From Girardinichthys multiradiatus (Eukaryota > Chordata > Actinopteri > Cyprinodontiformes > Goodeidae), in contig NC_061812.1 in the NCBI RefSeq assembly GCF_021462225.1, forward strand, positions 51,391,848 through 51,455,847: a stretch of 64,000 bases of DNA. The letters are read 5' to 3'. The position numbers were made by a program, and so were the translations under genes. Under the pieces are notes generated by a model that saw nothing but the letters and a program-made list of their open reading frames with translations, did no database searches and was not told the DNA's origin. Below are positions 22,401-34,400 of the stretch, piece by piece. Position 1 is the first letter of the stretch. Each line of letters opens with the position of its first letter.

Positions 22401-25400
22401 TGTTGCCATGTCTCTGGCTGACACCAAGATGGCGCCGACGATGGCAGCCTCGGAGCTTCGCTCTCTCTTAGTTTTTGTATTTTGTGTGTTTTTATGTTTT
22501 TCGAGCCACAGTTCTGTGGTCTCATTCAGTAGAGAGGAACTTCTCAACATCAGAGAGTCCTCTCTTGGGTTTTTTTCACCATCTTTCATCAATCCGAGGT
22601 TCACTGAGCTCCTGGCAAGCGGAGCTGCGGCTCTATATGAGATTCTGTGCCGAAAACGTCGGAGGGGAAAGCGTGCTGGCGCGCTGGTAAAGCTCTGCAA
22701 AAGAGGACTTTGCACACCACTGCCTTCAATCCATCTGGCAAATGTCCGCTCTCTAAACAACAAGATGGACAAGCTGCTTCTCCTCACCGGTAAAAACATG
22801 GACCTCCACGGATCAGTGGTTCTCTGCTTCACCGAGACATGGCTGAATGAAAACATCCCGGACCGCGCACTGCTGATGCCGGATTTCCAGCTGCTCAGAG
22901 CGGATCGCAGCGTGGAGCTATCGGGGAAGAAGCGAGGAGGCGGAATCTGCTTTTATATAAACGAAGGTTGGTGCAGAGACGTAAAAGTGCTGGAAAAAAC
23001 ATGTAGTCCTGATCTGGAGTCATTTTCCATAATCTGTAAACCGTTTTATTCACCGAGAGAGTTTTCTTCCTTTATAATAATCGGCTCATATTTTCCACTT
23101 CATGGCTGCACTTCTGCTGCTGAAAAACATCTTGCTGAGCTGATTACAGACCTGGAGAAAAAATACCCTGACTCTTTCATCATAATACTGGGAGATTTTA
23201 ACAGAGCAAATCTCTCCCATGAACTCCCCAAATACAGACAGCATATTAAGTGTCCCACCAGAGACAAAAACACACTGGACCATTGTTACACAGCTTTAAA
23301 GGACTCATATCATGCTGTTACCAGGGCTGCTCTGGGTTTTTCAGATCATTATCTAATCCACCTCATCCCAACCTACAGAAAAGACTAAGAGCTTCCAAAC
23401 CCAAGGTTCACACTGTTAAGAAGTGGACTGAGGAATCAAAGCAGATGCTACAGGCCTGCTTTGAATGCACAGACTGGACTGTTTTTGAAACCTCAGTCAC
23501 TGACTTAAACCAACTAACTGATGTGACATCATACATCAGTTTCTGTGAGGACATGGGTGTGCAGACCAAGACCTTCTGCACCTTTGGGAATAACAATCCA
23601 TGGTTTACTCCACACCTCAGGAATCTGCGCAGGGACAAGGAAGAAGCTCACAGCAGTGGAGATTGGGCGCGGTACAGGCAGGCCAGGAACAAACTAACAA
23701 AAGAGATCAAAGCAGCTAAGAGAAGCTACAGTGAGAAGCTGAAGAACAGCCTTTCTACTGGTGACACTTCAGCTGTATGGACCGGTCTGAGAAACCTGAC
23801 TGTCTACAAGAGCCCCTCCACCCATCCTGAACAGAGTCGTCTCCTGGCCAACCGTCTGAATGGCTTCTACTGCAGACATGACAAGAAGCCATTCACACCT
23901 CAAACCATCTCCTCTACATCCCATTCAGGAACAAATTCCTCCCATAAAGCAACCAACCCCCCACCTTCAGATCCTCTGCCTGCACTAAAGATCTCCGAGG
24001 AAGATGTAAACAGGCTCTTTCAGCGCATGAAAGCAAAGAAAGCTGGAGGACCTGATAACGTCTCCCCATCATGCCTGAAAGCCTGCGGAAATCAACTCGC
24101 TCCGATCTTCACAAGGATCTTCAACAAGTCACTGGAGAAATGTGAGGTCCTCTCCTGCCTCAAACGATCCACCATCATCCCGGTCCCCAAGAAACCCACC
24201 ATCCTAGGATTAAATGACTACAGGCCTGTAGCCCTGACGTCTGTTATCATGAAATCCTTTGAGCGGCTGGTGTTGAAGCACCTGAAAGACATCACAGGTC
24301 CCCTGCTGGACCTCCTGCAGTTTACTTACCGAGCAAACAGGTCGGCAGATGATGCTGTTAACTTAGGTCTACACTTCATCCTGCAACACCTTGACCATCC
24401 AGGGACGTACGCCAGGATCCTGTTTGTAGACTTCAGCTCGGCCTTCAACACCATCATACCAGACATCCTCCACCAGAAGTTCACCCAGCTCAACGTCCCA
24501 GCCTCCACCTGTCAGTGGATCAACAGCTTCCTGACGGACCGACAGCAGCAGGTGAGACTGAGGAGCATCTTCTCCCGATCCAGATCAATAAGTACTGGTG
24601 CCCCCCAGGGGTGTGTTCTATCCCCACTCCTCTTCTCTCTGTACACAAATGACTGCACCTCATCGGACTCGTCCGTGAAACTCCTTAAGTTTGCAGACGA
24701 CACCACAGTCATTGGACTGATCCAGGACGGTGATGAGTCTGCATACAGACAGCAGGTGGATCGGCTGGTACACTGGTGCAGTCAGAACTACCTTGAACTG
24801 AACCCACTCAAGACTGTGGAAATGGTGGTGGACTTTCAGAGAACACCACCCCCATACACCCCCCTCACCATCCTCAACAACACTGTATCGGCCGTGGACC
24901 ACTTCAGGTTCTTAGGAACCACCATCTCTGAGGACCTGAGATGGTCTTCACACATAGACAATGTTCAAAAGAAGGCCCAGCAGAGACTGTACTTCCTGAG
25001 GCAACTCAAGAAGTTCAACCTTCCACAGGAGCTGCTGGTCATCTTCTCCACTGCCATCATTCAGTCTGTCCTGTCTTCATCCATCTCAGTGTGGTTTGGT
25101 TCATCCACAAAACAGGACAGGTCCAGACTGCAACGAATAATCAGGACTGCAGAGAGAATAATCAGGGCTCACCTTCCCTCCATCCAGGACTTATACAGGT
25201 CAAGGGTCAATAAAAGAGCTGCTAAAATCTCTGCAGACCCCACACACCCTGCACATAAACTGTTCAGAGTTTTACCTTCAGGTGGCGCTACAGAGCACTG
25301 TTTACTAAAACCAGCCGCCACAGAGACAGTTTCTTCCTCCAGGCTGTTTCTCTGTTGAACATTTAATAGAGTACAAAACAACAGCATACAGATGTTGCAA

Positions 25401-28400
25401 ATGCACCTTTTTATTAGATATGTGAATATTGTAAATTGTAAATTTGTATATTCTGTAATACAAAAACAAAACCAAAGAGCAAAGTGTACCGGAGTCAAAT
25501 TCCTTGTTTGTATGTACGAACTTGGCAATAAAGCTGATTCTGATTCTGATGTCTCGATAGGTCTCTTGTACTCTCTCCAATCTTTGAGGAAACAGTGCTC
25601 CATGTGATGCCTGGGATATGGTCCTCTAACCTAACCTTGCTTTGTTTCTGACTTATCTGCTGTGTTTTAATGATGCTGTTTGTTCCTAATGCTGTTCAAT
25701 CAGCCTCCGAAACCTTCACAAAACTGCTGCAGATATGCCCCAAAATAAAGCTGAAGATAAACGGGAAACCGTTCTTCTCTCTGGTGTCAAACGTTAATCT
25801 GCATGGTGATCAAACTCATTTCAGCTGAATGTATAGAGGGATTTTAAAGTATTTTACTGTATTGCAAGCTCCATAGAGTGGAAGGAGAGTTGTGTGTGTT
25901 TTGCTCACCCTGTGTGTGGTTTGACTGTGTGGGCGTTCAGAGCGGTGCTACTCTGGGATGTCTGGCTGCACAGTTTGTGGCTTTCAGTTTGGTGCAGACA
26001 GGAAGGCTTTTCTGGGGTCTGATTCTGTTTTTGTTTTGGTCTTTCCTCACTGATTGTTTTCTGTGTACATGCCTTTCTGTGTCTTGTAGAACATCATAAA
26101 GAAGGTGAACGGTCAGAAGTTTGTCTACCGCTTTGTGTCCTATCCTGACATCCTTAAAGGAGATGCTACCACCCGCACAGATGGCGGCGATGGAGGTGCG
26201 GGGGGAGTCATACCAACCGCAGCTAAGAGGGGAGACGGATCTCTACTGGAGGGGGAATCTGGTGAAAGATACAAGATGGGAGCAGGTCCAGCTACTCTGG
26301 TCTCCGGCACCAAGCAGTCCAACAGAAACGACTACATTCATTCCGGCCTCTACACGTCGTTTCATCTCAACTCTCTGCAAAATGGCCGTCAGCTCTTCAA
26401 ATCTGTCAAAGTAGAAAATCCTGCGGAGAAGATTGCTGACAAGAGGGATCCTGCAGTCACCACACAGAGTCCAGAGGCACCCCCTCATCTGCAAACACCG
26501 GCTGCTCTGTCGTCAGTCATCAAGTTTGGAAACAGCCCCCCAAAACCAGTCTTTACAGCGCCTCCTCAGGTTGCCCTGACGCCCAGCAGCTTGGACTCTC
26601 TGCAGGCGCCGCCTCAGAGGGCCGAGAACGTCAGCACACACTCCTCTCTGCAACCCCAGTCCGTCTACTCATTTGACCACACCCGTCGTTCAGAACCTGC
26701 CTTCAGCCTGCCAGACCTGAGCTCTGCCAGCTCATCTCCAAGCCTCGTACCAGAATCTTCTCAGGAGGCCACCATGCAAAGTGACGTGGAGTCGGGGTGC
26801 TCTGGGTCAACAGAACCTCCTGCACTAGAAGCACCAGAGGCTCAGTCACAGGACAAGGCTAGTACATCCTTCTGGATCCATCTTTTTAAAATAGCTTATG
26901 AACGTTCTGTCAGGTTCACCATGTTTCTGAGAATGAGTTGAAAACTGTTTAAATAGGCCAATCTTTTACTATTACTGCTGATACATTGAAGTGGGAGCAG
27001 TGTGTTAAAGAAACTGATGTCTAAAGACAGCTGTGTGTGTTCAGCAGGCGGACCGTGGCCTCGCCTTGTCTGTAGATGAGCCCAGTTTGGTGGAGACTGA
27101 AACCAGTTCCTCCTCAGTGAACAGCAACACAACAGGGAGCAATCAGGCTCTGGGGAAAACCCGCAAGCCACCAAAAATCCTGCAGATCAGCCCGCCTGCT
27201 CTGCTTGTCACTACGTCCGACTTCTCCCCCATGAACCTCTGCAGCCCCTCGCTACCCACCGCCTCGCTCACCCCAGCAATGCTCCAGGTGAGATCTTAGT
27301 CTCCATACCATAGTGTGTCCACAGGTTTGCTCACAGTACAACCACAAACTTCAGTGTATTGGATTGAATGTTTTGTGCTGGACCAACACAGATTTGGGCT
27401 TAATTGTGTCAGCCTTTGTGGTTTTCTATTTCAATAATACTAAATAAAATGCAGTGCAAACAAATGCTTTTGATTTAACCTAAGTTAGAAAAAACGGTTA
27501 CTAGTTGTGTTCTCCAGAGCTGGCCTGTTTGGGAAAATGGCAAGAAGAAACAACTGCACTCCATAGATGTTTATAAGTTAATGGGGTGTGAAGTCTTCTG
27601 GCAGGATCTGAGTCAGACTGTATGGTCAATGTTTGCTATACATTAGTAGGTCAAATCTGTCTTCATTTCCCATCAGGTCAGTGATGTAGGTGCTTTCATT
27701 TGTTTTTCAAGTACTGGTTTGTTTTCTGCAATAAGACATTAAAGCAGACGTCCTCCTAAACAAAGGTTTTAAAACCACCAGGTTTGCTTAATCTGATTTT
27801 GGGGATAAACAGTGACTTTTATTCACCTCCCTTGGTGGTTTTTTATGTTTTGTTGCCTCACAAGCTGGAATGAAAATAGATTGTTTCAATGTTTTCATCA
27901 TTTCGTTTACAGAACAATCCTATTGCAGCAATTCCAGCTGCCGGTGGTTTTGGATAAGTCTCTATGAGTTGGACACATGTTGCCACTGAGATTTCTGCCC
28001 ATTTCTCAAGGGGAAACTGCTCAGCTCCTTCATATTGGATGGTTTTCACTTGTGAGCAGAGAGCTTATAGTTTAACCAAAAATTCTCATTTGGATTCAGG
28101 TCTGGACTTTGACTAGGCCATTCCAACACATTTAAATGTTTTCCTTTAAACCAGTCTGGTGTCGTTTCAGCCGTATACTTCGGGTCATTGTCCTGTTGGA
28201 AGCTGAACCTCCGTCTCAAATCACTGACTGACTGACAGGTTTTGCTCTAGAATATCCCTGTATTTAGCAGCGTCTGTTTTTCCCTCGACTCGGACCACTT
28301 TCGCACTCCCTGCTGCTGAAAGACAACGTGTTCTTGGGGTGATGGGATGTGTTGGGTTTGCACCTGACATAGCTTTTTCTATTGTGACCCAAACGTGCAG

Positions 28401-31400
28401 TGTTAGTCCCATCTGACCAGAGCACCATCCTCTATACGTTAGGGGAGTTGCCCACGTGTCTTTTGGCAAGCTCAAAACAAAGATGATGGATGAGATGATG
28501 CTGCTCTGGGTGAACATCAGAGATTTGGACATTTTTGGTCCGCACCCTGACTGGTACTTCTCAACAACTCTGTGGTTGACTTGTCTGGATAGCTCCTTGG
28601 TCTTCATGGCGTGATGCCTCCTGCTTGGTGCTGTTGCAGCCTCTGGACCTTTCAGAAAAGGTGTGTTTCTGCTGATAGATCACGTGGCCCCTAGATTGTA
28701 CACAGATGGACTTCATTTCACTAATTATGTGTCTTTTGAAGGTAAGTAGTTGCACCTTTTTAGGAGCTTCATTGCAAACAATGTGGATACAAATTTTTAG
28801 TTTTTCTTTTTTTTATTCATTTTTTCTTTTTTTTTCATTTCACTTCACCAACTTAGACTATTTGGTGCTGATCCATCACTTAAAGTAAGATTAGGAACAT
28901 TTCAAGTACAGGTTGGAATGTAAAAGCAAAGGTTAAAAGCCAAGGGGAGCGAATACCTTTGCAAGGCACTGTAAATTTGAATGTTCAGGATAGAGGTTGT
29001 GTGTGTACACACACACTGGAACCATGTCAGTGTTTTCCGTGGCCTGGTTCTGATGCATCTGTTCTTCCTGTCGTAGCTCCTCCCACCTAAAGTAGAACAG
29101 AGATGTGAGGTCACAGCTGTTCGTCAAATATAAAGCCACTGAGCTCACACTTGTATGTTTCAATATTTCTTATTTAGAAATGGTTGTAGGGCATTACTTG
29201 TATGTTAGGTTTTCCTTCAGGGATTACAGTTCATACAGGCCTTCATATCGCCTGGTGCGATTAGGTCTCCACTTCATCTGCAACATTCATATGTTTGGGC
29301 CAGAATTTGGGAAAAAGACAACATTTGTTCCTTCCTTTTATCAACGGTGCATGGTGGTGGTAGTGTAATGGTCTGGGGAATAGTTTATTGGCATACTTGA
29401 GGCCTTTTAGTACCTGCTGAGCATTGTTTAAACGCCACGGCCTACCTGAGGCCAGAAAGGAATCCACCTTCTGTAAGTGAAAAATCGGTTTTCCTCTTTT
29501 CTCAGTTTTTAAGTAGAAAGCAACTGGGCCTAAACCTGCAGCACAAGTTTTTATGGTCAATGTTGGCTCCATTTAACTGTTCGGTTATAACAAAGTCGAC
29601 AAAACCAGCTTTTCTATGTTACTATCGTTAAAATAGTCAAATCGGAGCTCAGTATCTGGCACTAAAAGGCTGATTGGTGCATCTACTCAATCAAACCAAA
29701 GCTTCACTTTTGGATTTACTAACCAGTTTTTTAACGTGTTTTTTTCTTCAGCATCGAGTCCAAGAATTTATCCAAATCAACAAAGGAATAATTTCACCTG
29801 AAGAAATCTGATAGAAAATCAGTGGGTTGAGTTGAAGAGGGCTTTGGACAGGAAATGACCTCACAATCTGATAAACTCATAAACTCATAATCCAAAGTGA
29901 CTTTAAAGTGTGCTTCAAGCCAACTTTTAAAGATGATCCAACTGAATGTTTGGTGTTCCTCCAGATGAGCAGCAGGGGGCAGTAGTACTGCAGGAAGGTC
30001 TTTATGACCTTGTTTTTGGAAGTTTTCTTGTTCCTGTTGATGCTGTTTGCTGATCACATGGTGCCGTGTGCCAGTGCACCATGACAAAGTCTATTAGCTG
30101 ACCTTGTTCAGACTGTGTTGGTAAGGTTCAGATTGGGTCATGGGTTCCAGCTCATCCTCCCTGCCAGCTCAGATATGAAGAAGAGCCACATTTACCTGTC
30201 TCTGTGCTTCTGCCTCAGGATCAACAGAAAATGAAATGGCCAGTAGAGCTGCACAATGCATCTAACTAAAGTATCGGTGTGTATTATATTACAACTGCAA
30301 CGTGTCATGACTTACATTCTGTATGCCAATACCAGCCATCAATCCTCAAGCGTTCAGTGAATGGTGAGGGCATGATTATGAGTAGAAAAGTCTGGATTTA
30401 TTGCGGTTATCGTTATCGTAGTATTCAGCCGTCGTGTCATGATTCAATGTTTTCCTAATGTCCTGCAGCCCAAATAGGCAGACATGATTTAATACTAAGG
30501 TAAAAGGAACTAAAAAAGAACCACTTTCATTCCTTTACAAACATTTTTCACAAGATGCTCTGAGGAGCCATGGCACAACATTTCTCACTGGCTTTTGTTT
30601 GTCACATTTCCCCTGCAAACATGTTGGAAGGTGCAAAACCTTGTTGATTTCACTTTTTTATATGGGTCTATTTACATTCTGCACACAGGAAAGAACAGCA
30701 GCTGCACATTCGTTCCTCAGCTGGAGTGTGGACAGAATGTGGTTCTAGGTAGCCCTGTTGTGCCCCTTTTCCACTGGCTGGTTTTAGGCGGCGTGGCTCT
30801 GCTCCGCTCCACCCGGTTTCGCTCTACTCGGTACAGTATCAGTTGCGTTTCCACTGACCCGCCAATGGCTGAAGCTATGGTGGCTGAAGCCCCGCCTCCA
30901 GCCGTGAGTGTAGAGCTGTGCTGCTATTAACGTTACTGTGTTACATTGTCACATTAAAGTAATCTGTAATACAAGGTTTGTATTAATATATATACAAGAA
31001 TGTCTTATTTATGTTTTTATGTCTAAAATGATCCACTGTGATAATTATCTGGACCACAGCTCAGCCAGAACTTCTAAAATAAGGCTCAGGGGTTCTGATG
31101 TAAGGTGGATGTGGCAGGAGAAGCAGAGAGGAGAGAAGCTGCTGTCTGGATGGTGAAGCTCCAAGGTTTGCCAGAAGAAGTTACAATTTTGGGCTTTATG
31201 AGGAGGTTTTTTGTCTCATGGCAATAATGAGGGCAAGGACTTAAAAACACAAAACTGTGAACTTATGACCTTTGAAGTTAGTTTTAGGCTGGATATTCGT
31301 GCTCCGTGAATTCACCGGGGCTTTTCTACCGTTGGATCCGATGCAAGCAGTCTGATTCTGGGCAGGTGCTCTCTGCCTGCTCCCTCCTCCTGCAGGACCG

Positions 31401-34400
31401 TCAATAAAGGTCCGAACCAAACACTTTGTTTCATGGTGGTTTTGTTTTGGGGGAAATGTTTGTGCCTCTGAACAGCTGATTTTATGTGTGATCAGCTGAT
31501 TTAGGATGTTATTAAATACAGCTCTCTGTGTGTAATTCAAAAAGCTGATTTGTCCTTTTTCTTTTCTGTCAGCCTTCAGGCTGGTTTATGACCCATAAAT
31601 GGTCAAATTACATGTATGACCTGCTCCAGCCACTGTGGTCCTTAATATTATTCTAGTTGTTCTTGAGTTTTATTAACTTTTTCCTGCACTGTCTCAACGA
31701 AAACCTTCTCATTTCTCCTGGTCCCACGGCCAATCAGTGAACAGCAGTCTGTTCACGTCACATGTAGTCCCGACTCTGCCCCGGTCGGACCAAAAAAGTA
31801 GGTACCGGTATGGAAAAAACAGTAATGGAAACGCTCGCATATCGAGTCGAGTACAGCCAGTGGAAAAGGGGCAATAGAAGGTTACCTGGATGCCGCTGGA
31901 AAAACTAAGAATCAGTAGTAAGGTTGTGTTTGTTAGTACTGACCCTAAAATGGTCCCATTCCATGTCTGTAAAATGTGTCCTAGGCCTGGAATATGGTAA
32001 TGGGTGATAGAGGAGAAGAATGTCCCAGCCTATTCTAATCGGGTTTAGTAACATGAGCAGATAGTAAAGGAATCACCTCCTGCAGTGTAGTGAATATAAA
32101 GATTAAAAATATATTCAGAAAACTAAAGTATGTGTGAATTAGAAAATGTAACCAACTAAAGATTTGTGTCAATAAAATGTTTTTTACCGGAGGCTCTTAA
32201 ATCTACTGAATACAGCTTAGTTAAAGAAAACTGTACTCAAAGAACATGGAAAAAACACACAATTATATGTCTATTATGTTGTAAGTGATGATCTAACAGA
32301 TCATCAGGATAGCATTAATTCAGTCAGTTACTTTCCCCTCACCTCAGCCTTTTTATACAGTATTGATTTGTACCAATCAGCTTCAGCTGGAAGAGTCTGC
32401 AGTGAGCTGAAGTTGAAAGCTAGCATTAGCCAGCAGGGCGTTTTAAATGCAGACGTACTCCGTAGAAAAAACCTAAACATAAATGTAGAGCCAACCTCAG
32501 CTGAGCTTACTAGTCGGACCTTTCTCTCATCCTTCAGTTTGTAAAGGAAACTGGATCTAAGCAAGCTATCTGCTGTGGTAGCAAGCCTGCAGGTGATGTT
32601 TATTTACCCACAGACACACTCTTGTAGCAAGTTGGTAACTTTGGTTTAAAAGCATCCGTTCATTAAAGCGAGCAGTGGGAGATGATGCTCTAGGGTCCAA
32701 ATGAAGGCAGTCTGTGTTTTCTTTGCAACAGGAAATACGTCCATGGAGCTGACTTTGTGTTTATTTAAGGTAAGTTAAAGGCTCAGGAGCCTTCATTCAG
32801 TTAGCTGGCAGCACACAGCAGCATGTTGGGGAGGGGTACCTCTGTTCTGTGCTCCAGACAATGGAAAAAAAATCACGTTTTTTACATTGAGTTGTGCTGG
32901 TACCGGTTTCCTTACGAGGTTATGGGTTATCCTCGGAAAAGTCAGTAGAGGTATTTGGGTCCTAAAAGGAAAACTACAGCCAGCCATGGCTGGACTTCCC
33001 CAGGAGACCGCACTAATAACATGGTCCATGTCTGTGGCCATCTGCTGCTACCTTTGAGTTAATGCTGTCCTTAAACAATCATTTACAACAAGATATGAAA
33101 GTTGACATTTTTATGAGGAAAATAAACAACCTGCTGCGGAGTAGCCGCCAAGGCCGATAACCAGACTAATTAACCAGCTAATATTTATTTAATTAGCAAA
33201 GAACAACACAAAACCGCTCATATTCTCCACAAACAGTATCATTGGTGTATAATATCGTTATGGTTACTGTAGCATGAACTTGAGTGAGTGTGTGGGGAAA
33301 CACTGGTGTTCTGTCACTCTTGTGTTTCAGAGCAGCATTATAAAAACAGTATATAACCATTAAATGTAACACTAGCATCCAGTGAAGCTTTATTTTTCTC
33401 TTAAGTTATACATGGAACTGTTTTATGCGATAGATCAACACAGCTGTTTTTTTTTTTTTTTTTAGAAATATAGAAAATGTTTAAAATTGTAATGATGAAT
33501 CTGAAAGGTGTGGTGTGCAGATCCCTGGGTTCTCTACAACCCTTCTAGAGACTGAAATGTTAGCAAAATAGCTCAAGTTGAGTGAGGCTGGACCAGGAGA
33601 AACAGCTGACGTCAGTTTTCAGGTCTTGCGACAGGTTCTCCGTTAGGATCAGGTCTGAACTCTTTTTTTTTTTTTTAACCCATGAATATGCTTCGATCTA
33701 AACCAGGGGTGTCTAGATCTAGTCCTCAAGTCCAAGTGTCCTGCATGCTTTAGGTGTGTTCTTGATCCAAACAGCTGATTCAGGCCTCGTCATATGTGCT
33801 GAAACAGGGACACTTCTAAAACCTGCAGCACAGTGGGCTTTAAGGACCAGCTCTGGACAACACTGATCTAAACCGTTCCGTTGTAGTTCTGGCTGTTTGC
33901 TCAAGGGTGAACCTCTGCTCCAATCTCAAGTCTTTAGCAATCTCCAACAGGTCTTCTTCCAGAATTACCCTGGATTTAGCAGCTCTGACCAGCTTCCCCA
34001 CAGCATGATGCTGCCACCAGCATGTCTCTCCATGGGGATAGTTACTTCAGGAAGATATACTGCTTTCTGCCACACCTAGTGTTTTACAGGTTGGCCAAAA
34101 AGGTAATCCTTGGTGTCATCTGACTGAATTTGAATAACATAAAGCTGGGCAGGTAACCTCAGAAGGCATTTGGCTGCTCCCATACCGGGGCACATGGGAG
34201 CAAAGGGGCTGAATATAACGCCACATGTCTAACATTTTTATTTAGAAAGAAATTTGAAAACTAAATACATAAAGGGAAGTGAGTATGTTTGCAAGGCAAT
34301 AAATATCAGCTGATACTGGAGTACGCCTCGACTATACTAATGTCATATTTCTGTCCCTCATAGACTCCAACTCTCCTGCTGACTCCCAGTCCTCTGCTGT

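Larger units (their letters stand above)
22170..25760 (-). mobile_element. Tc1-like relic split by a LINE
   Basis: Minus-oriented Tc1 sequence at about 22190-22414 (accagatttgtggagtgcac, gcctggcctgtcagtt) resumes at 25549-25755 (aacagtgctccatgtgatg, ttaatgatgctgtttgttc). The two halves are contiguous in the family sequence. Confidence 0.75.

Noticed and set aside
22365..22856. 163-codon minus-strand frame over the LINE 5' region
   Set aside because: Antisense shadow of the LINE endonuclease frame.
25169..25603. 144-codon minus-strand frame over the LINE 3' end
   Set aside because: Antisense to the reverse-transcriptase C-terminus and untranslated tail; no motif.
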